Of a DNA stretch of 22,718 bases, positions 14,411-21,727 are shown one piece after another. The position numbers and the translations under genes were made by a program. How positions within the stretch are numbered: position 1 is the first letter of the stretch; the number at the start of each line of letters is the position of its first letter. The stretch is from an uncultured Lachnospiraceae bacterium (GTDB lineage: Bacteria; Bacillota; Clostridia; Lachnospirales; Lachnospiraceae). The notes under the pieces are model-generated. The model ran no database searches. It had not been told where the DNA came from and saw only the letters and a list, made by a program, of their open reading frames with translations. The DNA lies in NCBI GenBank assembly GCA_947176785.1, contig CAMWSA010000015.1:1-22718 (forward strand). The letters are read 5' to 3'.

Positions 14411-15706
14411 ATGGAAGCGATTCGGTATCTTGGTCAGGAAATGTATGATCTGGCAGATGAGATTTTCCCGATCTGCAGAAGCATTACGGGCGACGGCGTG
14501 AGGAGGACCCTGGAGCTTATATCTCAATATGTCGGACAGGACGGGATTAAGCTTGTCATGCATGAGGTCCCGTCGGGCACGCAGGTCTTTGACTGGACCG
14601 TTCCCAAGGAATGGGTCATTCGTTCGGCTTATATTGAGAACCGGCAGGGGAAGAGGATTATCGACATGAAGGATAACAATCTGCATGTTATGGGTTACTC
14701 AACTCCCGTAGACCGGTGGGTAAGCCTTGACGAACTGAAGGAATGCGTCCATACGCAGCCTGATCAGCCCTCCGTAATTCCCTATGTTACATCCTACTAC
14801 AGGGAACGGTACGGTTTCTGCATGAGTGCGGATCAATTAGCCTCGCTGGAGGACGGCGAATATCATATCTATATTGACAGCGAACTGACCGACGGAAGCC
14901 TGACCTATGCGGAGGTTGTCATGCCGGGAGAGACGGATGAGGAATTGCTTTTGTCGAGTTATACATGCCATCCGTCAATGGCTAACAACGAATGCTCCGG
15001 TCCCGTTGTCCTTGCGGCGCTGATGAAATATGTAAATTCCCTGAAAGGGCACCGATACACATACCGTTTTGTGCTGAATCCGGAAACCATTGGCTCCATC
15101 ACATACCTGAGCCGGAATCTGGACCATCTGCGGGACAAGCTTGTTGCCGGGGTTGTGCTTTCCTGTGTGGGAGACGACAGGGACTATTCCATCATTGAAT
15201 CAAGATATGCGGACACGATTGCAGATAAGTCCCTGAAGTGTATCCTGTCTGCGAAAGCCAGATATACAACGTATTCCTATTTGAAGCGCGGGTCCGATGA
15301 GAGGCAATATAACGCGCCGGGGATTGATCTTCCGGTGGTCGGCTTTTGCAGGACAAAATATGGAGAGTTTCCGGAATATCATACATCTGCCGATCATATG
15401 GGGTTGATATCCCCCGCCGGGCTTCAGGGCAGTTACGAGACAATGGTGCAGTGGATTGACTCAATGGAGAGTAACAGAAAGTACCGGGTGACGGTACTGG
15501 GTGAGCCGCAGTTGGGAAGACGGGGATTATATCCGACAATCAGCCAGAAGGGGAGTTATGACGAAATTAAGTCCATGGTTGATCTGATTGCCTATGCGGA
15601 CGGGAGAAATGATTTATTCGACATCAGCGGAAGGATCGGTGTCGCTCCTTCTGATTTGATACCGATTGTGAAAAAGCTTTTAGAAAACGGATTGATAAGG
15701 GGATAG
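14411..15706 (+). CDS. DUF4910 aminopeptidase-like protein (M28-like zinc fold with winged-helix tail)
   Basis: 431 residues, the usual length of this family, which is common in surface polysaccharide and secondary-metabolite loci. The N-terminal GQEMYDLADEIFPICRSITGDGVRRTL is the family signature. Candidate zinc or catalytic residues are H187 in TCHPS, N192-N193-E194 in the following ANNECSG, E225 in NPETIGS, D256 in GDDRD and H324 in EYHTSADH. The last 55-60 residues look like a winged helix. AGGAG and AAGGGG stand just before ATG 14411. It is the first gene of a tight four-gene unit with the AAC(3)-like, FkbH-like and ACP genes. No precise reaction is established for this family; hydrolysis of an amide (deprotection or editing of an acylated amino sugar) is possible but is inference. 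Confidence 0.85.
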   Translation: MEAIRYLGQEMYDLADEIFPICRSITGDGVRRTLELISQYVGQDGIKLVMHEVPSGTQVFDWTVPKEWVIRSAYIENRQGKRIIDMKDNNLHVMGYSTPVDRWVSLDELKECVHTQPDQPSVIPYVTSYYRERYGFCMSADQLASLEDGEYHIYIDSELTDGSLTYAEVVMPGETDEELLLSSYTCHPSMANNECSGPVVLAALMKYVNSLKGHRYTYRFVLNPETIGSITYLSRNLDHLRDKLVAGVVLSCVGDDRDYSIIESRYADTIADKSLKCILSAKARYTTYSYLKRGSDERQYNAPGIDLPVVGFCRTKYGEFPEYHTSADHMGLISPAGLQGSYETMVQWIDSMESNRKYRVTVLGEPQLGRRGLYPTISQKGSYDEIKSMVDLIAYADGRNDLFDISGRIGVAPSDLIPIVKKLLENGLIRG

Positions 15707-15708
15707 CC

Positions 15709-16569
15709 ATGCTTTGTGAGAAAACAGGCGGAGAACTTATACAAGCTTTGCGGGAGGTTGGAATTGCCGGGGGAGATATTTTATATGTCTCTTCGGATGT
15801 AAAAACGTTCCTCTTTAATCTGGCGACGGAGCATAATGTCAAAACCAGGGCGGACAGGAATAAAGCCCTTGATGGGCTGATCAATATTTTTCAGCAGGCG
15901 GTAACGGAAAAAGGGACGCTTTTGTTTCCTGTTTTTTCCTGGGACTGGTGCCGCGGCAATGGTTTTGATTATAAAAAGACGAAGGGTGAGGTGGGAACTC
16001 TGTCAAACTGGGTGCTGGAGAACCGGAGTGATTTCGTCAGGACAAGACATCCCATGTATTCATTCATGGTCTGGGGAAAGGATGCGGGATATCTTAAATC
16101 ACTGGACAATCAGGACGCATGGAGCCGCTCCTCACCATTTTATTATCTACAGGCCAGCCGGGCCAAGCAGCTTCTGTTCAATATTGAAGCATATCAGGGC
16201 CTGACCTTTGGGCATTATATTGAACAGGAGGTTTCGGTCCCGTACAGACATCCGAAATATTTCTTTGGGGAGTATACGGATGAAAACGGGATCAGGGAAA
16301 CGAGGATGTATTCCATGTATGTCCGCGACCTGAAGGTTGAGTCGGGATGCGGCATTTGCAACCGCTGGCTCATGGAAAAGGGCGTTGCAAAAGCGGTTGA
16401 ATGGAACGGCAACCTCCTTACGGTTGTGGATTTGGCGGAGAGTTATCCGGTTATTCGGGATGATATGGTAAATAATGAAGGAAAAAACACATTAACCTTT
16501 TCCGGCGGCGGATTGAACTGGGATAATGCCCCTGCGGTCCCCTATGAGGTTAAGGGCATTGAATTATGA
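15709..16569 (+). CDS. AAC(3)-family N-acyltransferase, probably acting on an amino sugar
   Basis: 286 residues, typical of the Antibiotic_NAT fold that includes aminoglycoside 3-N-acetyltransferases. Visible motifs are GDILYVSSD (22-30), GTLLFPVFSW (69-78), GTLSNWVLENRSD with RTRHPMYSFMVWG (about 96-123), SRSSPFYYL (139-147) and GLTFGHYIEQEVSVPYR (164-180) with the likely catalytic His169. Family members in O-antigen and capsule loci acylate the amine of nucleotide sugars. The gene starts two bases after the previous stop with AAGGGG as ribosome site. Next to an FkbH-like protein and an ACP, an acyl-ACP donor is as plausible as acetyl-CoA. Antibiotic resistance is unlikely in this context. 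Confidence 0.85.
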   Translation: MLCEKTGGELIQALREVGIAGGDILYVSSDVKTFLFNLATEHNVKTRADRNKALDGLINIFQQAVTEKGTLLFPVFSWDWCRGNGFDYKKTKGEVGTLSNWVLENRSDFVRTRHPMYSFMVWGKDAGYLKSLDNQDAWSRSSPFYYLQASRAKQLLFNIEAYQGLTFGHYIEQEVSVPYRHPKYFFGEYTDENGIRETRMYSMYVRDLKVESGCGICNRWLMEKGVAKAVEWNGNLLTVVDLAESYPVIRDDMVNNEGKNTLTFSGGGLNWDNAPAVPYEVKGIEL

Positions 16570-16581
16570 CGGAATATTATT

Positions 16582-18384
16582 ATGAGAGAACTTGAATATC
16601 CGTTCGATGCTGCCTGGATTCTTTCCAACAGAAGGAAAATACGGAAGAGTCTGCTGGCGGAAAACGAACATTTTGTGGAAAAAAAGATTGCTGTCCTTGG
16701 CGGTTCAACGACGGCCAATATCGTGCAGATCCTGGAGTTGTTTCTTTTGAACCATGGAATCAGGGCGTCTTTTTATGAATCGGAATATGGGATGTATTAC
16801 GAAGATGCCGTGTTCCCCAATGAGAAGCTGGCGGATTTTCATCCGGATCTCATTTACATCCACACCACAAATCGGAACGTGGCAGCGTTTCCGGGGCTGG
16901 CGGATGCGGAGGAAACGGTAGATTTGCTTTTGGAAGAGCAAATACAAAAATTTGCTGCAATATGGGATCACATCTCGGGGACATACCGCTGCCCGATCAT
17001 CCAGAACAATTTCGAAATGCCGATGTATCGTTTGCTTGGCAACAGGGATGCGTCGGACATACATGGGGCGGTAAATTTCCTTTCACGGCTGAATGCAGGG
17101 TTTTACGCATATGCACGGAACCATGACGACTTCTTTATCTGTGATATCAACTATATTTCGGCGGACTACGGCCTGAAAGAATGGAGTGACCCGTTTTATT
17201 GGCATATGTATAAGTACGCGTTAAATGTAAACGCAATACCATATCTGTCTTTCAATGTTGCCAATATCATCAAATCAATATTCGGAAAAAACAAGAAGGG
17301 ATTGGTCCTGGATCTTGATCAGACATTATGGGGCGGAATTGTGGGCGATGACGGGGCGGAAAATATAGAAATCGGCCCGGAGACGTCGGCGGGGCAGGTG
17401 TATTCAGAATTTCAGCAATATATCAAGGCGCAAAAACAATTGGGGGTCCTGCTGAATATAGATTCGAAAAATGACGAAGAAAACGCTGTGAGCGGACTGC
17501 GGCATCCCGACAGTAAGCTATCGGTGGAAGATTTTATTGAAATAAGGGCAAACTGGGAGCCGAAAGACAGGAATTTTGCTGATATAGCGCAGGCGCTGAA
17601 GCTTTTGCCGGAAAGTCTTGTGTTTATTGACGACAACCCGGCGGAGCGCCACATAGTTACACAGCAGTTCCCGGGAGTGAGCGCGCCGGAAATCGGTGAA
17701 TCACATGAATACATTCACAATATAGACAGGAACGGATTCTTTGAGGCAACTTATTTTTCTCCGGACGATATAAAAAGAAATGATATGTATCGGGAGAACG
17801 CTAAACGGTCGAAAGTGCAGGCAGGTTTTTCGGATTACGGAGAGTATCTGCGGGCCCTGGGCATGAAGGCAACCATTAAGCCGTTTGAAGCGGTATATAT
17901 GGCGAGGATTGCCCAGCTTACAAACAAAAGTAATCAGTTTAACCTGACGACAAAAAGATATACCCAGGGAGAGATAGAGGACAGGGCTCAAAGCAGGAAT
18001 TATATTACGCTCTATGGGAAGCTGCAGGATCAATTCGGAGATAATGGTGTCGTGTCCGTCTGTATCGGAAAGCTGGAAGACGGGATCTGCCATATGGAGT
18101 TGTGGCTGATGAGCTGCCGAGTCCTGAAAAGAGATATGGAATTTGCCATGATGGATGTTCTTGTACAGCGCTGCCGGAAAGCCGGGATTTCAGAAATCAG
18201 AGGATATTATTACCCCACCGCGAAAAATGGTATGGTAGAGAATTTTTATCAGGCCATGGGATTTTCTAAGATTTCGGAGAGCGAGAAGGGCAGTTCCTGG
18301 TCGTTTATTGTGGACGATTCCTATGTAAGCCGGAATAAATATATTCAAGTGGAGGTAGAAAATGACACGGGCGGAGGTATTTGA
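16582..18384 (+). CDS. FkbH-like HAD-IIIC protein, acyl-ACP loading enzyme candidate
   Basis: 600 residues in three parts: an N-terminal FkbH domain with VLGGSTTANI (38-47), a HAD-IIIC domain (about 240-420) and a GNAT-like C-terminal domain. HAD motif I is LDLDQTLWGGIVGDDG (243-258, Asp244 and Asp246), motif II region LLNIDSKNDEENA (290-302), Lys328 in NWEPKD, and motif IV VFIDDNPAER (347-356). Characterised FkbH proteins take a glyceryl group from 1,3-bisphosphoglycerate, dephosphorylate it and load it on an ACP. Here the Cys usual in motif II (CSKN) is Asp294, and I find no Cys in the HAD domain. The ACP gene overlaps its 3' end by 23 bp, a strong sign of partnership. The product acyl-ACP would feed the adjacent AAC(3)-like transferase. 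The ribosome site is weak (GACGGAA). Confidence 0.88.
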   Translation: MRELEYPFDAAWILSNRRKIRKSLLAENEHFVEKKIAVLGGSTTANIVQILELFLLNHGIRASFYESEYGMYYEDAVFPNEKLADFHPDLIYIHTTNRNVAAFPGLADAEETVDLLLEEQIQKFAAIWDHISGTYRCPIIQNNFEMPMYRLLGNRDASDIHGAVNFLSRLNAGFYAYARNHDDFFICDINYISADYGLKEWSDPFYWHMYKYALNVNAIPYLSFNVANIIKSIFGKNKKGLVLDLDQTLWGGIVGDDGAENIEIGPETSAGQVYSEFQQYIKAQKQLGVLLNIDSKNDEENAVSGLRHPDSKLSVEDFIEIRANWEPKDRNFADIAQALKLLPESLVFIDDNPAERHIVTQQFPGVSAPEIGESHEYIHNIDRNGFFEATYFSPDDIKRNDMYRENAKRSKVQAGFSDYGEYLRALGMKATIKPFEAVYMARIAQLTNKSNQFNLTTKRYTQGEIEDRAQSRNYITLYGKLQDQFGDNGVVSVCIGKLEDGICHMELWLMSCRVLKRDMEFAMMDVLVQRCRKAGISEIRGYYYPTAKNGMVENFYQAMGFSKISESEKGSSWSFIVDDSYVSRNKYIQVEVENDTGGGI

Positions 18385-18622
18385 AACACTGAATACAATT
18401 TTCCGAAATAATTTTGATGACGAGGAGATCTCGTTGCGTGACGACACATCGTCTGCGGATATTAAGGATTGGGACAGTTTTGAACAGATTAATCTTGTGG
18501 TGGCCATCCAGGATCAATTTCATGTGAAATTTAACATTGATGAGGTCAACGCCATGAAGAATGTCGGGGAAATGGTTGATTTTATTTTGGATAAAACAGG
18601 AGGGTGCCCTGACAAAGAGTAG
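18362..18622 (+). CDS. Acyl carrier protein
   Basis: 86 residues, normal ACP length, acidic and helical. The phosphopantetheine attachment Ser39 sits in DWDSFEQINLVVAIQ (36-50), with Phe instead of the more usual Leu after the Ser. It overlaps the FkbH-like gene by 23 bp with GGAGG (18351-18355) inside that gene, so the two are co-translated. It is a dedicated carrier rather than the fatty-acid ACP, since no fatty-acid genes are near. It would carry the acyl group made by the FkbH-like protein to the AAC(3)-like acyltransferase. A phosphopantetheinyl transferase must come from elsewhere in the genome. Confidence 0.93.
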   Translation: MTRAEVFETLNTIFRNNFDDEEISLRDDTSSADIKDWDSFEQINLVVAIQDQFHVKFNIDEVNAMKNVGEMVDFILDKTGGCPDKE

Positions 18623-18641
18623 AAAGCGAGGGCTTTCTTTT
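18621..18641 (+). promoter_or_regulatory. Hairpin over the ribosome site between ACP and the next gene
   Basis: AGAAAGC (18621-18627) pairs with GCTTTCT (18632-18638) around GAGG, and a TTTT run overlaps its end just before ATG 18642. It may be a weak terminator or may display the GAGG ribosome site in the loop. It marks the 3' end of the low-GC cassette. Confidence 0.4.
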
Positions 18642-19724
18642 ATGAAAGAACGTATTTACATCTGCCACACTTACTATCATGTATATGTGACATTTTTAAA
18701 AGAGCTAAACCGCCCGAAAGGGCAGAGAGGGCAGGCCACCCTGGTTCTCAGCAGCCTGTCCATAGATTTTGAGCATCTGAAGGACCGGGTGGAGGCCACA
18801 GGGCTGTTTGAGGCTGTGGTGGAATTTGACGAAAAGCGGGAAACGGCTTTTCCGGAACTGGCGAAATACCGGCAGGATACGGGAAACCTGGTAAAGAATC
18901 TGGTCAACAGGGTGATATTTACCAGGAGGTTCGCCCATGTCCTGGCTCCCACGATTCCCGTGAACCTGAAAGAGTATGGCGACATCTATGTGTACAGCGA
19001 TTCTGATCCCATCGGTTATTATCTGAATGTGTATAGGCTTCCTTATCATGCGCTGGAGGATGGGCTGAACTGCCTGAAGAATTGCGATGCCGCCAGATAT
19101 GACAACAGGGGGCATTTTGGGCTGAAGGCATTTCTGTCCGAGAGGTGCAATCTTATTTTTATCCAGAACGGATATGGGAAATACTGTATGGATATGGAGG
19201 TCAATGATATTTCCCTGCTGAAATATCCTTACCGAAAGTATATCGAACAGTCCCGCCGGGCATTGGTGGAGGGGCTGGCACAGGAGGACAAGGAGCTCAT
19301 TCTCCGGGCCTTTGTGAGGGATATGGAGAGCCTGCGGGCACAGCTGTATGAGCAGGGGGAAGAGGGCGTTATAAGGCAGGAAGGGATTTTGATTCTGACA
19401 GACCCTCTTTGCAGCCTGGATATCCGTGAGCGGATCTTCCGGGATATCATCGCCATGTTTGAGCCGGAGGGGAAGATTTTTTTAAAGCCCCATCCCAGGG
19501 ACAATCTGGACTACCGGACCTTGTTTGCGGAGTATCCCCAGTTTGACGCCACGGTGCCCATGGAGATGCTGAACTTTTTTCCGGGGCTTCGTTTTAAAAA
19601 GGTGGTGGCGGTGCTGACAGAGGTGGGGGCTATCCAATTTGCGGACGAGAAAGTGCGGCTGGGGGAGGCTTTTATGGATAAGTACGAGGACCCGCTGATA
19701 CACAGGCAGAATGAGCAGATATGA
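18642..19724 (+). CDS. GT-B-type glycosyltransferase with sialyltransferase-like motifs (nonulosonic acid transferase candidate)
   Basis: 360 residues. It starts MKERIYICHTYYHVYVT, a Rossmann-like first strand. Two motifs of the bacterial sialyltransferase superfamily (GT38, GT52, GT80) are visible: E-D-G (139-141, in YHALEDGLN) and the HP motif KPHPRD (282-287), followed by TEVGA (326-330) at the place of the S/T motif. A CMP-activated nine-carbon sugar donor is therefore likely; with a PseC-like enzyme in the locus a pseudaminic-acid-type donor is possible. ATG 18642 follows GAGGG with about ten bases spacing; upstream frame continues into the ACP gene and is not used. GC rises again here compared with the preceding cassette. 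No membrane segments are seen, so it should work on the cytoplasmic face. Exact family number not certain. Confidence 0.65.
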   Translation: MKERIYICHTYYHVYVTFLKELNRPKGQRGQATLVLSSLSIDFEHLKDRVEATGLFEAVVEFDEKRETAFPELAKYRQDTGNLVKNLVNRVIFTRRFAHVLAPTIPVNLKEYGDIYVYSDSDPIGYYLNVYRLPYHALEDGLNCLKNCDAARYDNRGHFGLKAFLSERCNLIFIQNGYGKYCMDMEVNDISLLKYPYRKYIEQSRRALVEGLAQEDKELILRAFVRDMESLRAQLYEQGEEGVIRQEGILILTDPLCSLDIRERIFRDIIAMFEPEGKIFLKPHPRDNLDYRTLFAEYPQFDATVPMEMLNFFPGLRFKKVVAVLTEVGAIQFADEKVRLGEAFMDKYEDPLIHRQNEQI

Positions 19725-19824
19725 GAAAGCGCGGACGGCCGGAAACAGGCCGATGGTATACAGCCTGGGGCAGCAATATGCCACCCTGAGACAGGGGATC
19801 GGGCAGGAACGAGAGTGTAGATAA

Positions 19825-21579
19825 ATGGGACGTATTCTGAAGAAGCTGAATATATTATTGGATAAAGCCCAGAAAAGCGCCATGGGGGGGCTGGTGGTGC
19901 TGATGGTGATCAGTGCGGGCCTGCAGACCCTGGGGGTGGGGATGATCCTGTCCGTGGTGCAGACTGTCATGGACAGCGAGGCATTCCACAAGCCAGGCAT
20001 GCTCCATGAGGCGTATTTGCTGCTGGGGAACGGCTCGGAGACCCGCTTTTCCGTGATGGTCATGTTGGGGCTGGTGTTGGTCTATATCCTTAAAAATGTG
20101 TTCCTCTTCTTCGAGCAGAGAGCCACGCTGGCATTTGTCTATTCCAATCAGTTCCGCACCTCCGAGCGGATGATGCGCAACTATCTGCGCCGGAGTTATG
20201 AATATTATCTGAATGCGGATACGGCGGTGATCCAGCGGAATATCACGGCCAATGTGAACAATATGTACGCATTGATTCTGGCGCTGCTGCAGCTGGCCTC
20301 CGATGGCATTGTGTTTGTGTTCCTGGTGGGGTTTTTGCTGATTAAGGACGCGGTGATGACAATTCTTCTGGCCATGGTGATGATCTTGCTGCTGCTATCC
20401 ATCAAATGTGTGCTGAAGCCGGCGCTGCAGAAAGCGGCGGGCCAGCATCAGGACTGCTACAGCGGCCTGCTGAAATGGATTTCCCAGACGGTGCAGGGCG
20501 TCAAGGAGATCAAGATTTCCTGCAAGGAGCAGTATTTTGTAGACCAGTATCTGGCCTATGGAAACGGCTATGTCAGTGCCGCCCGGAAAAATGACCTGTA
20601 CAGCCAGACGCCCAAGCTGCTGATCGAGACGGTGTGTGTGGCCTGTATGATTGGCTATGTCATCTATATGATGGCAAACGGTGTCAGCAGTGCGGACATG
20701 GTGACGACGCTGACGGCCTTTGCGGCGGCGGCCATAGCCCTGCTGCCCTGCGTCAACCGCATCAACAACCAGATGAACAAGATTGCGTTCTGTGAGCCTT
20801 TCCTGATGGCGGTGAGCGATGACCTGCAGGAGGAGATCAGCGGGGAGAATGTGGATATGAGTTATGCCACGGACACGGACGAAAAGCTGCCGGTGCGGGA
20901 GCGCATCGACTTAAAGGGAATTGTCTACGCCTATCCGGGCACGGAGAAGAGAATTTTTGACCATGCGGATCTGACGGTTCCCATCGGCAAAAGCGTGGGG
21001 ATTGTGGGGACCTCCGGCGCGGGCAAAAGCACGGTGGTGGACATTCTGCTGGGGCTGCTTAAGGTACAGGAGGGACAGATCACGGCGGACGGCGTGGATG
21101 TGATGACCCACTACCGGGCCTGGCTGAAAAATGTGGGCTATATTCCCCAGATGATTTTTATGTTGGACGACACCATCCGCAGGAATGTGTGTTTTGGCAT
21201 ACCGGAGGAGCGGATTGACGAGGACAGGCTGTGGGAGGCCCTCCGGGAGGCCCAGCTGGATGAATTTATTAAGACGCTGCCCGAGGGGCTGGAGACCAGC
21301 ATCGGCGAGCGGGGCATCCGCTTGTCCGGCGGCCAGCGGCAGCGCATCGGCATTGCCAGGGCGCTGTACCATGACCCGGAGGTGCTGATCCTGGACGAGG
21401 CCACTTCGGCGCTGGACAACGACACCGAGGCGGCCATCATGGAGTCCATCAACCGTTTCCAGGGCCGCAAAACCCTGATTATCATTGCCCACAGGCTCCA
21501 GACCATCGAGAAATGTGACCTGGTGTACCGGGTGCAGGACGGCAGGGCCGTGGTGGAGAGGGGAAGCCTGGAAGCATAA
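19825..21579 (+). CDS. PglK-like ABC transporter, fused permease and ATPase (lipid-linked oligosaccharide flippase)
   Basis: 584 residues, a half-transporter. The membrane domain (about 20-330) starts KKLNILLDKAQKSAMGGL, the form seen in PglK-like flippases. The ATPase domain has Walker A GTSGAGKST (395-403), Q-loop PQM (441-443), signature LSGGQRQRIGIARAL (500-514), Walker B LILDE (521-525) with ATSALD, and H-loop His556. It would dimerise and move an undecaprenyl-diphosphate-linked oligosaccharide across the membrane, which fits a locus lacking a visible Wzx. ATG 19825 has only a weak GAGAG site; the 100-bp gap upstream holds no recognised element. It follows the EDG/HP glycosyltransferase, and a palindromic repeat lies 14 bp after its stop. 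Confidence 0.87.
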   Translation: MGRILKKLNILLDKAQKSAMGGLVVLMVISAGLQTLGVGMILSVVQTVMDSEAFHKPGMLHEAYLLLGNGSETRFSVMVMLGLVLVYILKNVFLFFEQRATLAFVYSNQFRTSERMMRNYLRRSYEYYLNADTAVIQRNITANVNNMYALILALLQLASDGIVFVFLVGFLLIKDAVMTILLAMVMILLLLSIKCVLKPALQKAAGQHQDCYSGLLKWISQTVQGVKEIKISCKEQYFVDQYLAYGNGYVSAARKNDLYSQTPKLLIETVCVACMIGYVIYMMANGVSSADMVTTLTAFAAAAIALLPCVNRINNQMNKIAFCEPFLMAVSDDLQEEISGENVDMSYATDTDEKLPVRERIDLKGIVYAYPGTEKRIFDHADLTVPIGKSVGIVGTSGAGKSTVVDILLGLLKVQEGQITADGVDVMTHYRAWLKNVGYIPQMIFMLDDTIRRNVCFGIPEERIDEDRLWEALREAQLDEFIKTLPEGLETSIGERGIRLSGGQRQRIGIARALYHDPEVLILDEATSALDNDTEAAIMESINRFQGRKTLIIIAHRLQTIEKCDLVYRVQDGRAVVERGSLEA

Positions 21580-21593
21580 CCTCCGAATAGAGT

Positions 21594-21697
21594 TATACTA
21601 ACGGGCGCTGAGATTTTCCAATTCCTGCACGTCCCATACTGCATAATCGGGCAGCGTGTGACCTGCGGGAAGGAAAATCTACCCGTTCATGAGTATA
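21594..21697 (+). repeat. 104-bp palindromic repeat, copy 8 (orientation A)
   Basis: The left arm is GCGCTGAGATTTTCCAATTC, the right arm GGAAGGAAAATCTACCCG, with TATACT and AGTATA ends. It separates the flippase gene from the GT2 gene at 21728. Confidence 0.9.
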
Positions 21698-21713
21698 ACA
21701 GGACGGAAAGCCG

Positions 21714-21720
21714 AAGGGGG
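21714..21720 (+). promoter_or_regulatory. Ribosome binding site fixing a GTG start
   Basis: AAGGGGG seven bases before GTG 21728. No ATG occurs before the conserved start of the GT2 domain, so GTG is the likely initiator. Confidence 0.75.
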
Positions 21721-21727
21721 GTATTCT

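Noticed and set aside
14151..14501. A protein with a 22-residue repeat encoded by the 66-bp repeats
   Set aside because: All frames are open because of base composition, the first ATG coincides with the promoter, there is no ribosome site, and the frame runs into the real gene at 14411.
15709..16569. Aminoglycoside resistance gene, from AAC(3) family membership
   Set aside because: It sits in a tight unit with FkbH-like, ACP and DUF4910 genes in a glycan locus; family members in such places act on sugar amines.
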